Origin: Sacculina carcini
Taxonomy: Eukaryota > Arthropoda > Thecostraca > Sacculinidae
DNA: 64,000 nt
Assembly: GCA_916048095.2 (NCBI GenBank)
Contig: OU696582.1
Location: 6,400,270 to 6,464,269, forward strand
Direction of reading: 5' to 3'
The translations under genes were made by a program, and so were the position numbers. This document shows, one piece after another, positions 16,118-27,201 of this stretch. Numbering within the stretch: position 1 is the first letter of the stretch; each line of letters opens with the position of its first letter. Under the pieces are notes generated by a model. It was given only the letters and a program-made list of their open reading frames with translations. It was not told the DNA's origin and did not search any database.

Positions 16118-19100
16118 GTAAGTAGTTGCATCAAATGTCGTGCATGTTTTTCATGTTTAAAAAAACTGGTCTGTGATGACTCCTCACAGAACTGTTCGAA
16201 CATTTACTCTTCACTGATGAGTAAACGTGGACAAATGATAAGTTCTATGTGGCGCATACAAAACTTTCTTTTAAAATCCGATCGTTCTATATTTTCACAC
16301 ATTCAAAATCAATATTGATACAGTGCCATGCTTATCTTTGTGTATCTTTTATCACTGCTTTGCTATCTTTGTGTGCCGTTTCGCTAGTTCATAATCAAAC
16401 GCACTTTTCTTAATCTTATGATATGTGGAGTAAAGATTGTCAGACGGATTGTGGTCATATACATCAACATTTAGCTTCTCACATACAGCTGATCATAATA
16501 ACAAACTCGCTTTGTTCACCGTCAGACATGTGACATGTGGGTCGAAGAAAAACCGGATGGCGGTGGTGATGCCGTTCGTTAAACCTGCTCGCAACACGGA
16601 CGACTTCACGTTTCCTCTGCAGTTCGGCTGTTTGAGCACGTGCAACAGCGGCATTAGTCGGCGAAGAATGGGATTGATATTTAGTTTGGAAGACACCAGG
16701 TCGGTCCGTCTGTTATAAAATGGCTCGTGTCACTATGATATTTGCTATTTTGACCCAAGGTCAACACAATTTATGCGTTAATTGTTTGCCCATGCGAGGT
16801 CTCGATCACTTAGCCAACGGTTTTTTAATCGGTTTTTCGATGAATACGTTTAACTCATGGTGAAATGCAGTGTGTTGGACGTTCTTTTAATTGTGTTTGC
16901 ATTTTGTATGCTGTTTTGATGGAAAACATCAGAGTGTCGAGACACATTGAAACCCTCGAAGTCAATTTGTATACTTTTGTGATGTCTTGTAGTTGTTCAA
17001 GTGAACAAGCACATTTGTGATTGATTTGTGTTGTATTATACTCAGTCATTTCAATTTGTATTTGCACCTGCAAATGCAGTCACCGCGTTCACCATGATGA
17101 AGATATAAACGATCAGTCGAGTAAGTCCTTATTTAAGTCCTTTATTGATGCAAAGGGTGGCTTTTATATTCCGAGCAACGGTAACAGTGAATAATGCGAG
17201 TGCATATATAGTTCCATTTGTTAGCTGGGAATTCCAGTTTATGACGTGATTTTACATGCCCGCATGTGTTTGTGTGTCTGTGTGTACACGTGAATCACAC
17301 GATGTTCTAAATTCACAGATGCATGTATATGTGTGTACGTGTAATTTTGGTCGTAATTGATTGGCACATGTTGGTCATGCTACAACCAGTCCATTATCAT
17401 TTTCCATTTTCAACGTCACGTATGTATAGTATGTATCATATTGAATGCACACTGTTGGTTCGTACGTTCCACCAATTCGTCAGCGAATTATTTGTTGTTC
17501 AGAAATGATGCGCTTCTGGGGAAACGTTTCGTGGAAGTCAAGGTGTGCTCTTGCCCGTTCAGAGATTCAGCTATGGAACTTAAACGGAGGACTTCTCGAA
17601 TTCGACGCTTTCAACGTGCTACGCAACGTAAAGTCTCAGCGAATGTGTCCAGTGCTTCCAACTCCATAAAGAAATACACAATTGAGGTATCAGAAAATAT
17701 TTAAACTGGTACAAAGTATTGAAACGAATAGTCTTATTAGGCACAGACACATATTGGCATTATGCACATTTATATACACCAGCAGCATGTACAATATTAT
17801 ATTGATTTGCTAAATTGAATTGAAATATCATTTTTGAATATTGTTATGTAATCATTTATGTTATGTAATGTAAAATCATATGTAATCATTTATGTTATTC
17901 TTTGTATATTTACTCTATCGGAATTTGAACATGTTTTCAAAATGCATGGGTGTAATATTGTATATTCTAAATGGAGAATATTGTATATTCTTTTTATTGA
18001 GAAATCACAAATGTGCTACCACTTTCATAGAACAAAGCATGCACATGTATGAAGCATACAAAATTCACAAGGTGCACACAAATAGAACTACGCCAGGTAA
18101 AACGTAACCTCACAGCGGTATAAGACACACGACTCATACAAAACTGATATACGGTAGAAAAACTATTAATATCGGAGAATTATTTAAGAACGAACGGTTA
18201 AGAAAGTATTAAAAGTTAAGAACCCTTTAAGAAACCATTCAAGATTAGGATCTAGCATGTGTAATTGAACGGAAAGTTTATTGTACAGATGGTAGACAAT
18301 GAATCGGAAGGACTTGTAAGACCATGATGCTTCCGAAACTGTTCGGGGTTCTAGAAGGAAATTAGATGAGCGAGTCTTAAGATCATGTCCAACTGACGTG
18401 ATCAGCTTTTTCAGATAGAACGGATGATTGTGGGAATTGAATGTGAGGCAGCATATTTTATAGTATGTATTGTTATACAGCATATTTCATATTTGAAGTA
18501 GCCCTGTAACACTCATGTTGTAGACGAATGTTGATTCTGACCGATGATCCACTGATTTGCCAACTATATCTTCCATCCATCCTGCCATACGCTGTGTGTA
18601 TGGGCGTGTTGTTTTGGAATAGGCATGCGACGGCCTACATATTTGACTTCATATCTAGCGAGTGAATCTTTTCCTAACAAGTTATTTATATAGTGCCTGC
18701 ATGCCATACCAGATAATTGGCGCGTGCCAGATTGTGAAAGCGTCCAATTCAAGGTCGGTGACCGGATGTGTGTTTATTGGTTACTACAGAAATAGTTCTA
18801 GGTAATTAGTACAACTTGTCATGTCCACAATTCATCACGTCAACATTTTCATATCTCACTTTTCATCACGGAATTAGTGCTTGATTTGGTTGCATTAGCT
18901 GTTGAATTTAAGCGCCTCATCAGATAATTGTAATCCTGTTAAGAAGCAGTAAAAAGGTGAAGAGAAAGGACAAATTAAAAATGGCAACATATTACGAAGG
19001 AATGCAGGATGGTGAAAAGTATCTGTAGAAGTCACCGGATATTCAAGCGGGTGAAAGTTAATGTATATCCGAGGAACGCTGCGAGAGCGAAAATCCATGT

Positions 19101-20350
19101 ACACAGATGACACGAGCTTTTCCTGCTAAACGTGATTACGTCATATTGACCAAATATTTAGCGTCCGACCTTGAGACGGCCAAAGTTAGTTAGTTCTGAA
19201 AGTTAGGAGCGTGTAACAGTGTTAGGAGTGTGATGCCGAAAACTATATCTTGCTCGCTGGTCTCCTTTCGATATGGGCGCTTAGTGTAGTGGTGTGGTGT
19301 CAGATGTGAGCACCGAGGCAATCATGATTCGATGCAGCATTGCAAAATTAAAATGCAAAATTAAAATGGAAATGAGAGCTGTGTAGTTATGCAGATTTGC
19401 GCATGTGTTTATGTGCAGCGAGAAGTGTGCAAGATTGCAAGTGTCGAGATTTGTGGTGGTGTTAGTCTGATATGCATATGTATGTGGTCTGATATGTATG
19501 TGGGTATCACTGCTCGATGTGCGCCTGTCTTTCAATACATGTTCTGGACCTGGTTGGAAGCCATTTTCACAGCGAGTTTTATCCCCCGCCACGGCAATGT
19601 GAAGAAACTCTGTTGCTCTGTGTTTCACCTCATTACTATGCCGTTAATCTGTGTCCATTAACACAACAATTTTGTCAGATCTCTCTATAGCTCAAATTCC
19701 ATCAATAATAATTCGGCTGATGTGAAAATGATAACATTTACATTTGTACACAATTATAAAACGTGTACAATTGTTTGATGACTGGAGGTTCATGGAGATG
19801 CGAATTTATTTCTTACTGCGAGTCACAATTTTCCACAAAAATACCGATTTGTGACTGTTTTTGTTGCAGGCCATATACAACGTTGGGGTGTATATTAGTC
19901 GTATAATATCGTACTTATCTATGTCGTCCAGTGTTTTTCCATACTTATCGATATATTTCACTCTTGTAACTTTCGTTTTGATGTTCATTTCAATTTTGTT
20001 TGGATCTACAGGCGGATGATCAGGCAATGTACGACTGTTTGTTGGAGATGCGCGATTCTCTGAGGAAATTCAGAAAGAACGTCAATAAAAATACGGAATC
20101 GTCTTCTCAACCCCTTGACGATTCTTCAAATTCACATGCGGTCCTGGAACAGCACAAGAGAAATAGACGTGAACGCAGTATGGTAGAGATTGATTCGGCA
20201 CGGCTGCAATCGAACGATGAAGCCCCCAAATCTTCCGATGTTCAGCCACCGAAGAGCAGAAAAATTGACTCGACTCGTCTTCCGAATGGCTTTACATATG
20301 TTGTAGATTCCGTAAGGATGAAAATTAAACAGGAAAAGGACACCAGCTGA
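15443..20350 (+). CDS. p53: p53/p63/p73-family transcription factor (5' exon(s) missing)
   Basis: Four exons encode about 470 residues of a p53-family protein, a nuclear tetrameric transcription factor that binds paired decamer sites in stress and germline-protection responses. The DNA-binding domain starts at DWAGPYRFRVKL. It keeps the zinc ligands equivalent to human C176 and H179 (SRCLVHREAAH) and C238 and C242 (FGCLSTCNSGISRRR). R175, G245, R248 and R249 equivalents are also present. The last DNA-contact box reads VEVKVCSCPFRDS, with lysine at the R273 position and serine at R282. The tetramerisation strand-helix is KKYTIE plus ADDQAMYDCLLEMRDSL. A basic HKRNRRER stretch and a terminal IKQE motif follow; there is no SAM domain. 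Introns 2 and 3 match human introns 7 (phase 2, after LED) and 9 (phase 0). No stop codons or shifts break the exons, so the gene looks alive. The start codon was not found. Confidence 0.85.
16475..16699 (+). CDS. p53: p53-family exon B: central DNA-binding domain with second zinc pair
   Basis: The exon joins exon A in phase if the AG at 16473-16474 is used, giving FSHTADHNNKLALF at the start. The nearby AG at 16487-16488 would break frame. The donor GTCGGT begins at 16700 after GACACCAG, phase 2. It encodes AVVMPFVKPARN, then FGCLSTCNSGISRRR, then LIFSLEDT. It covers the equivalents of human exons 6 and 7 with no intron between. Confidence 0.8.
17503..17686 (+). CDS. p53: p53-family exon C: last DNA-contact box, basic linker, start of tetramerisation strand
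   Basis: The acceptor TTGTTGTTCAG ends at 17502 and the donor GTATCA begins at 17687. The exon encodes NDALLGKRFVEVKVCSC, a basic linker (MELKRRTSRIRRFQRA, a likely nuclear-localisation segment) and KKYTIE. It corresponds to human exons 8 plus 9 fused. The upstream junction splits an AG|A codon exactly where human intron 7 splits AG|T. Confidence 0.85.
18184..18483 (-). pseudogene. LINE reverse-transcriptase C-terminal scrap in p53-family intron
   Basis: The minus-strand frame contains HDLKTRSSNFLLEPRT and KSFRFIVYHLYNKLS, which resemble the last domain of CR1/Jockey-type ORF2 proteins (KSF...LWN.LP...). It lies in the 2.3 kb intron between exons C and D, antisense to the gene, and has no neighbouring RT core. 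Confidence 0.4.
18484..20011. other. Intron sequence of the p53-family gene; nothing else recognised
   Basis: AT-rich intronic DNA ending in the acceptor TTTGGATCTACAG at 20011. Confidence 0.6.
20012..20350 (+). CDS. p53: p53-family exon D: tetramerisation helix and C-terminus
   Basis: Begins in phase 0 after an AG acceptor at 20010-20011 and ends with TGA at 20348-20350. It encodes ADDQAMYDCLLEMRDSLRKF (tetramerisation helix), a Ser-rich linker, the basic cluster HKRNRRER, and a final segment with IKQEKD that fits the psi-K-x-E SUMO-acceptor pattern. Human p53 also has such a site close to its C-terminus. Confidence 0.8.
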   Translation, partial: ADDQAMYDCLLEMRDSLRKFRKNVNKNTESSSQPLDDSSNSHAVLEQHKRNRRERSMVEIDSARLQSNDEAPKSSDVQPPKSRKIDSTRLPNGFTYVVDSVRMKIKQEKDTS

Positions 20351-20906
20351 TAATTTATTTTAATCTAAAAAACCAGACCTCATGAATTTCTGTTTTATGT
20401 GTATTTTATCAGTAGCTTTTGTTCTTATCTTTGATGGAGCCTGAATATTATTTCATGTATTATTTCAAGTTTTGCTTGCAAATTGCCATAATGCACTTTG
20501 ATTTTATTTTTGCCGCTGCAAATTGTAAGGACAAGTTGCGCTGACAACATGTCAAATCTGTATTATTTTTCAACTTGTGTGAAAGTGAGAAATATGATCA
20601 AATTTTGAAATTGAATTTGTCAAACATTGAATTTTTAATTCAAATGTTGAGAATTTTGAAATTTGAACAATCATTTGGGTTTATTCCACTCCTCAAAGAT
20701 TTATCCAGGTGAAGTTTTTCATCTCCGACTAAATTTGATTTTTTATCAATGCGATTTATTTATAAACTTGTTAATCTTTGTAAACGTGTATTAAGCATAA
20801 ACAAAATATTCACAGATGATGAGTGCAGACAAAACAAACATTTAGCAACGCAATACACAGATGTTAGGACGCAACCGCACCAAGTCAAGTGAGGTGAACA
20901 ACAAGA
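20351..20906. other. 3' flank / probable 3' UTR of the p53-family gene
   Basis: AT-rich sequence with no further coding exon seen. I cannot place a polyadenylation signal with confidence. Confidence 0.4.
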
Positions 20907-21510
20907 AAGCCGTGGTCACACGAGGCCAATTTTTGGCTTGCAGCGGACAATCGTTGGTTAGGTCAGTTGTTGGCTTGGCCAACAGTTGTCATGCGAGTGG
21001 TCACACGAGGCCAGTAATTGTCCAAGCCAATAGATGTGGTGCAGAGTACGTCGGTGTAGTTTATTTCGCTTTCCTTAATAATTAATAATAATACTTATAA
21101 TAATTAATAATAATTATAATAATAATTTAATTAATAATAATAATTTTCCTTCTATAATTATAAACTTGCCACAATAAAACAAACATGAAAACACATCACA
21201 TCACAGGCCTTCAAACTGAGTTGAATTCACTGCACGCGCTGCTTCAGTGCCATGTGGTAAAAAAACGAAGGATCGAATATTTGCTTTGCATGAGAATTCA
21301 ATCATTTTCAGCATGACAATGCGTGTTCATTGTACGGCAAGGTAGCGCCCTCGAGGCAAGCGGCTGGAATGCAGGCCAATTGGCTTCGGTTTTTGGGGAA
21401 AATTGTTGGCCAAACCAACAATTGGCCTCGTGTGACCACTCGACGAAGCCTACAGTTAGCCAAGCCAATCGTTGGCTAAGCCAACAATTGGCCTCGTGTG
21501 ACCACAGCTT
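20907..21510. mobile_element. Fold-back MITE with ~110-bp composite inverted repeats
   Basis: The left end contains GTGGTCACACGAGGCCA twice (near 20912 and 20998). The right end contains the reverse complement TGGCCTCGTGTGACCAC twice (near 21423 and 21488). The terminal sequences are AAGCCGTGGTCA and the complement of TGACCACAGCTT. Between repeat copies are further paired TTGGCTTGG/CCAAGCCAA blocks. The centre is AT-rich (TAATAATT). There is no coding capacity and no clear target duplication, so the superfamily is undetermined. Confidence 0.75.
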
Positions 21511-21958
21511 AGGAATACAATTTACCACACTCTACTTCATACAATCAGTGATATATAAATCCACATGGCAGGAGGGCGTGTATGTCGAAAAGTACATCTC
21601 GGCATCTATGGACGAGAAACGGGATCATTGGAGCCATCAGTGGTTGAACGATCGAATTAAATGACTTCAACTTCATTGCAACTTCTTCCTCATTGATCGC
21701 TGGCTGGTCTTCCATGTACTTTTACACTTACTCACTCGGGTTGACTCTCCAATCATCTGATGCATCTACTGAAGTAGCCGGATGGCAAACGGATTGGAAA
21801 GGATTTTCATTATCAGAAGCACTGTCGTATTCTATGTGCACAAGAGCAGAAGCGAGATCTAAATGGATTCACGACCGTCTAGTGTACGGATATACGAGGG
21901 ATTTGTTTCGTGGACATCGACTTCCTAAAAAAATATCATCGTTTTTTTATTCCATGTT
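21511..21958. other. No gene recognised
   Basis: Unassigned sequence between the fold-back element and the Gypsy remnant. Confidence 0.4.
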
Positions 21959-23490
21959 CTACCTTTTCATTAGAGCCTGAGTGGGCATGAGAAGCCACGA
22001 GAGAACAGGCTGTCCAGATATAGACCGGCAACTAAACATAAACATCCTCTCATGGAGCGAGCATTTCGTGGTAGTACAAAGTATTGAACGAGTCGAATGT
22101 AGCGCTTCAGGAAGTACCTGTTCCCAGTTTTGTGCGAGTGGTGCTCTGTCCTTCAGAGCAAGAAACACGATGCGCCCGCGTTCCATTTAGTTTCTCGCAT
22201 TGTCCTTCATCTTGTGGGCTGTACAGAATGGTACGGCTAGTCGCATCTCCACGCTTAGGAAGATAATCCTCAAGTTGCTGAGACATGAATGCAGTGTCAC
22301 GGCCAGAACGCACATAGGCAGGCATGCCAAACAGAACAAACGGTTGGGACAACGAATAACAGTTGAAGTTGAAACATCTGCAAAAGCAAACGCAAATGCG
22401 TGCCGCGAGTACTCGTCAATGACGGTGAAGATGTACTCATTCCTTGTCGCACTTAAGAGTGGCCCTTTAACAGTCGACACTGAGTCTTTGAAAAGCGGCC
22501 TTGATCAGAGAAGAATTGTCGGGCTGAATGTAACTAAGTTTTACATTTAGCACAGATAAGATAATATGAACACACACGAGGAATTTCATTCAGAGAATAC
22601 GGAAGGTTACGCGATTCGTTGTAATAACACATTCTGGTGATGCCAGGATGGCACTAGTCTAAGTGCATGTTCGACAAAGCGTCAAAACCAGTATAGGCGC
22701 ACACGCGTGACAAGGTATCCACTGGGGCGGTCTAAACTCTGGCAAAACTTGATGTACCTGATATGTGCCAGATATCGATCCTCCACTGAAAATTTGTATA
22801 GTTTATATTTTGCTGAAGACTGTGATCTGAAGATCGACTCGAGAAACGACGGCATCTATAGTTGTGCGGAAGTGTAGCACAATTTATTCAGCAATGTTTT
22901 ATTGTATCGTGCAATATATGGTGTGTTTGTTGTTTGTAACATTACTCGCGTAAATTGTTTCATAACAGTGCATGGTGTACTTACTGCCCGTCGTGTCTTT
23001 CCTGTTGCAACAACGTGGTCATGCCTCTTCCCTTCTCTTCTCTTCATTATTTGAGAAAACACTTGTCAATCATTATCATCTATAAACACGCATGCAACAA
23101 ATGTGATATTTTATATGGCAAATTTGAGTATCACCGTGAGTAGCACGATAACAACCCCATTAATTGTTTCAGCGCCCGGTCGTTCGTAGGAACAGGCATG
23201 TCTCGCAGACACTCGACACAATTAAGATCAGCACGGAGTTTACAATGCGGGGTGATATATCTGAGAAAAGTAATGCTGTCAGTGCTGAATACACAATCAT
23301 CCTATTTGAGTGTGATATCCAAAACATCAGAGGCTTTTCTGGATCTGTCAACCGCTGCTGTCAGACTAGACTCATCATGTTCGTAGATGACAATATCGTC
23401 GAGATAAGCGAATGTGTTTGAAAGTTTGAAATCGTCTATGATCTTCGACACCATCCTCTGGAAGCACGAAATTTCATTGGTGACGCACAA
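21959..23490 (-). pseudogene. Decayed Gypsy pol (RT and integrase pieces)
   Basis: Minus-strand frames give, in pol order, RT (NEISCFQRMVSKIIDD and NTFAYLDDIVIYEHDE, 23302-23490), the integrase start (VKGPLLSAT, TVIDEYSRHAFAFAF, 22187-22480), the integrase middle (FGMPAYVRSGRDTAF, SPQDEGQCEKLNGT, 22107-22352) and the integrase end (WEQVLPEALHSTRS, 21959-22186). The motifs match the pol clade of Gyp3 in this window. The catalytic SDRG and E motifs are altered (SGRD, GQCEK), and RNase H is largely unrecognisable. It is an old, broken copy. Confidence 0.75.
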
Positions 23491-24003
23491 AGGGATGCGG
23501 CGGTACTTGTAGAGCTTTGTGACGACCTAGAACGCAGTGTATGATTTGTCGCAATCTCTTATTGGAATCTAATACTACGCTTCGGCCAATGTAACCGTAA
23601 GTTTGCTGGCTAGACACATGTTTTTTCATGTTTCGTGCATATGCTTTTTTGTATTTATTTGGCTGTTTATTTACTATATTGTATGATTTTATTGCGGCGA
23701 ATTGTGCATGTATGTTAATTTGTGTCATTGTTGTATTGCATATTGTAGAAATTCACACGACTTGTGATTATTTTATATCTATTTTTTACACGATCGGATG
23801 TATTTGTCATCATTGTCGTCGCGGGTTTGCGCCGTGTATTTATGCCGTATGTTTTCGCTTAAATCTATACCGCCTGTTTGTGCCGCCTCTCTGTAAGGGT
23901 CGCCTCTGTGTCTGAGTGTCTACACCTGTCTGGGTCGCATGCCCGCGCCGCCTGTGTGTTTTTGTCTGTGCGTCTGGGCCGCCTGTGTGCGCCGCCCATT
24001 TAA

Positions 24004-24091
24004 CGCCACATAGATATATGTATCTAGATACATGATATCTAGATATCTAGATACTAGATTTAGACACCTAGATACATGTATCTAGGTGGCG
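24004..24091. repeat. Imperfect palindrome rich in CTAGATAC
   Basis: Arms 24004-24027 and 24068-24091 pair at 22 of 24 positions. The centre carries more ATCTAGAT steps, allowing alternative foldings. Confidence 0.75.
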
Positions 24092-24590
24092 TTGGCCCGT
24101 TTCCCATCCAAACCGGCGGAAGCATGCTTGTGCGTTCACAACACCCGCGGCGATCATAGTCGCGTTATTGTTCGCGACGGTCACCATCGACTGTTTTACA
24201 CATCATACGGCACTTTCCAGACGATTACGTGACCAGTCTCCTACTCGGGGAGAAGGAATTCTGACTCTGTAAAAGCCACTCGTGCCACAGGTGTTTCACT
24301 ATTTCAGTTGAGTTCAGTGTGTGCTGTCGCCCGGGCTAAAACACAGTGCTAGAGTGTCAGCGCTTCGCTCAAATCATTGTGTTCCTGACTCTTGTATTTG
24401 TGCACTTGTATTCGTGCTCATTCACTCCGCGTATTCGTCTTGTTCGACCGCTGCGGGTACTGTATCCTTTGTTTATGTACTTGGAATTATGTATTAATGT
24501 ATTGTCAATGTATGAATGTTAATATTTAGCTGAAATCATAGATTGTCTTCCATGCATGCAACCATGGTTAACAATCTAAATTCTGCAACC
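24092..24590. other. No gene recognised
   Basis: Unassigned sequence. Confidence 0.4.
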
Positions 24591-24599
24591 GATAAGCAA

Positions 24600-24881
24600 C
24601 CAGATTCGAATAATCGATTACCATGCATCTCACCGGAGCTTTGTCCGTGAATTAATATGAGAATCAGAAACCAAGACCACGGAGAAAAAAGATATTGGAG
24701 TGGTCATAAAAAGAGGCTGAACCTCTCCGACCATCTGACTGAAAAGATCATCGCAAGTACTCCTTCCCAAATCCCATAGTCAGTCTTTGGAATATTTTAT
24801 CAAACAGGGTAGTGGACTATTGGACGGTCTTCCAATTCGATGCTAGATTCGATAAATACTGGGAAAGTCAGGATCAAATAT
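24600..24881 (+). pseudogene. LINE 3'-terminal coding scrap
   Basis: One frame near 24780-24881 reads LSNRVVDYWTVFQFDARFD followed by KYW. This matches the usual end of RTE/CR1-type ORF2 (FSNRVV..WN.LP...FK..LD.YW). Upstream frames are too decayed to read. Weak, short evidence. Confidence 0.4.
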
Positions 24882-25140
24882 GAAGCGTGAACATCATCTT
24901 GTAGACATATGAACAGAATATCTGTGAACATCTTAATTAACTTCTGTGAACAGGCTTCTGGAAACAGAATTCACATCAAATACTACAAAATGATATACCA
25001 TAGCACGAAGACAAGACAAGAAAAACCTGGATCAATGATTCTGTTGATCTATTTTTCATTGTTACACCTTATTTAAGCTCAACCTGGCTCTAATTAATGC
25101 AGGTGTTGGACGTTGACTGCACCGGTATCATTTGGTTGAG

Positions 25141-25235
25141 TTTAAGCCTTGTGTTCAGTTGACTTGTCATTGTGACAAAATACATTACGTAGTCCTGCGT
25201 CACGTGTCTATGACGCTGTTAATGACGCTTCTACA
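25141..25235 (+). repeat. Gyp1 5' LTR remnant
   Basis: Resembles 38230-38314 near its 3' end: TTGACTTGTCATTGTGAC versus TTCACTTGTCATTGTCAC, then GCTGTTAATGACGCTTCTACA versus a near-identical run. The left boundary is not resolved. Confidence 0.55.
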
Positions 25236-25236
25236 G

Positions 25237-25248
25237 TGGTGACTTCGC
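25237..25248 (+). promoter_or_regulatory. Gyp1 primer-binding site, tRNA-Trp-like
   Basis: TGGTGACTTCGC lies one base after the LTR end. It resembles the complement of the tRNA-Trp 3' end used by CsRn1-type elements, TGGTGACCCCGACG, with decay. Confidence 0.5.
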
Positions 25249-25260
25249 ACATTAGTTCAC

Positions 25261-25788
25261 ATGTACACATTACTTCGCAGTGTCCCGCTAATGGAACGTA
25301 TTCCGCCGTACGTTGCGTACGGCATACGGATCGAGCTGCCAACGTTCGACCCAAAGGACGTTGGCACATGGCTTGCTATGTCCGACAATGCAGTGGCGGA
25401 CGAATGTATCATAGCGCAAAGCATCATGATGAGAAAATTGCAAGCAAAGTTGCCAGTATCACATTTTCGCATGGTGAAAGACCTGGCCACAGCAAGTCAT
25501 CTCCCGACACACTGCTATTTCCAGCTCTGCACTCGGCTGAAGCAGCGTCTTCAGCTCACTCCAGCTGGGCGTCTGAGACGGTTGAACAGCTTACCTCAAG
25601 AATTGGGATCGCGTAGGCCCTCAGAATTGTCTGCTGATATCGGGATATTGTATCCAAACGGTGTGGGGCACGAGATAATCGTGGAGACATTCCTGGCACG
25701 TCTGCCTCTTCCGCTCCACCTTTTGTGCCGCGAGTGGCTTCAAAAAATGTCTGGTGAAAGTAGCTGTTATAGCAGACACGCATCATGA
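25261..25788 (+). pseudogene. Gyp1 gag capsid-like fragment
   Basis: A 175-codon frame with IPPYVAYGIRIELPTFDPKD, KLPVSHFRMVKDL and a RLRRLNSLPQELGSRRPSEL segment. This is the layout of gag in CsRn1-like elements, where an IPPFWP..P..WF start and a LL..ELGDRKPS.LLR motif are diagnostic. The normal tryptophan at the capsid start is shifted in context and the frame closes before any zinc knuckle. It would have formed the capsid of the retrotransposon particle. Confidence 0.65.
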
Positions 25789-26149
25789 GTCCACACAGCC
25801 AGTATCAGCGGCTATTTAAAACTCAGAACCTGAGGAGGACTATGCAGTGTCAATTGTACACCAAACTCCAATCCGTCCAGCAGTGTTTTCTTCCAGCTAT
25901 CATTGAGCTGCATCAGATCGACGCTCAGTATAGTCCACAAAAGACGTATTCCTCAAACGCTGGTGCAAGTACCATCGACACTGGGGACCCGTAGACCGAA
26001 AATATACAGGTACATTAGCCACTGAAAATACACAGGCACATTAACCACTGACGTGCAAGGAAACGCGTAGTCGGCACTAGTGGCGGTGACCGCGCAGCCG
26101 GCACTAGGAAACGCGCAGCCGACACTAGTGGTTACAATTCCACTTGCCA
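25789..26149 (+). other. Gyp1 gag-protease linker with a short internal repeat
   Basis: Decayed coding DNA. Around 26050-26140 a ~20-base motif ending in GGCACTAGTGG or GACACTAGTGG recurs three times. Confidence 0.45.
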
Positions 26150-26620
26150 TCTTCTACACGTGGTCAATCGCAGTGGACGTCGTTATTTGGTGGACTGTTC
26201 TACGTGTCGTCAACGGCACCATCATCAACGTGTACGCGAACGCAAAGCCGTAGCAACCGCCCCCGTACCCCTCGGCTGGGGGGCCCGAATGTTGAGGGGC
26301 CCCGTTGCTTCACGTATGATATTAAAATTTATCATATTTATTATGTATAGCCTTTACCTTTTTGCTCAGATTTTTTTACCTGAGCTTGTAGTATGTGATT
26401 ATGTCTAATAAATATATTCATTATTTGGTGCCTTATTTATAATGGAGGCTCCAAGTGTTTGCCTCGGGGGGCCCATAAGTCCTCGCAACGGCTCTGCTTG
26501 AACGACTTGTCGATGTTGATCTTGGCCTCAGCAGTCTACAAGCTCCGCTTCATGGTGGCAGCGGTGCCGGCGCCAATTCTCGGAGCAGGCTTACTGAGAG
26601 TGTTTGGGTTAGTCGTCGAT
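26150..26620 (+). pseudogene. Gyp1 aspartic protease, split by MITE
   Basis: Before the MITE: VNRSGRRYLVDCST, where the usual LVDTGA active-site loop is damaged. After the MITE (26504 on): YKLRFMVAAVPAPILGAGLL and FGLVVDMNRN, the conserved C-terminal half of Gypsy proteases (P.IGADFL..F.L.VD). The enzyme would have matured Gag-Pol. Confidence 0.7.
26243..26496. mobile_element. hAT-type MITE, copy 1
   Basis: 254 bp with terminal CAAAGCCGTAGC and CGCAACGGCTCTG (inverted, diverged), flanked by CGCGAACG and CTTGAACG (8 bp, 6 matches). It shares its interior (GGGGCCC, GTGATTATGTCTAATAAAT) with copy 2 at 37997-38172. It inserted into the Gyp1 protease. Confidence 0.75.
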
Positions 26621-26767
26621 ATGAACAGAAATTGTCTTACGGACAGTGTCATTCATCTGCGCATGACGCGCAACAGTTGCATCACTGCCCTGCCTCGCCC
26701 GGTGCTGGCCCACATCAGCTCGACTCATCAATCGTACGATGACGGAACCGGGTTTGAATAGGTACGC

Positions 26768-27201
26768 TTGTCGGTAGAATTTCAGCAGATCTGTCCCACA
26801 AACTGGTTTTCTGGTCATATCGAAGTGAAACACATAATTGGGACCAAACCGCGTGCTCCTGTACACATGCGTCCACACCACCTGATGTGGGTAATGTTGA
26901 CAGCAGGCAAGTTGAAGAAGCTGCTCGAGCACGGAATCGTAGTGTCATCATCATCCACCTGGTTCAGCCCAATTCACCTGGTTCCGAAAGATGGTGGCAA
27001 AGTGTACCGAATGATGGGCTGATACAAGCAGCTTAACTCAATGGAAACGCCCGACCGCATGAACATATGAACTCAATAACAACGCCCGTGGCCCAATTCC
27101 GCATCTGCAGAGCCTACCAGACCTGCTGGACGGCGCCACTATATTCGGTAAGTTGGACCTCGCTCGGGTTTTTGCGCAAATGCCTGTGGTCAAAAGGGAC
27201 C
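26768..27201 (+). pseudogene. Gyp1 reverse transcriptase, N-terminal part
   Basis: VKHIIGTKPRAPVHMRPHHL, SSTWFSPIHLVPKDGG and YKQLNSMETPDR are the start of a Gypsy RT. After a frame change come PIPHLQSLPDLLDGATIFGK and LDLARVFAQMPVVKRD. The catalytic region continues 4.6 kb away at 31813, because Phe1 is inserted here. A TGA (27021) and a shift near 27060 kill it. Confidence 0.85.

Noticed and set aside
16489..16699. Alternative start of p53-family exon B at the AG ending 16488
   Set aside because: Joining it to exon A's strong GTAAGT donor gives an immediate stop; the AG ending at 16474 keeps the frame.
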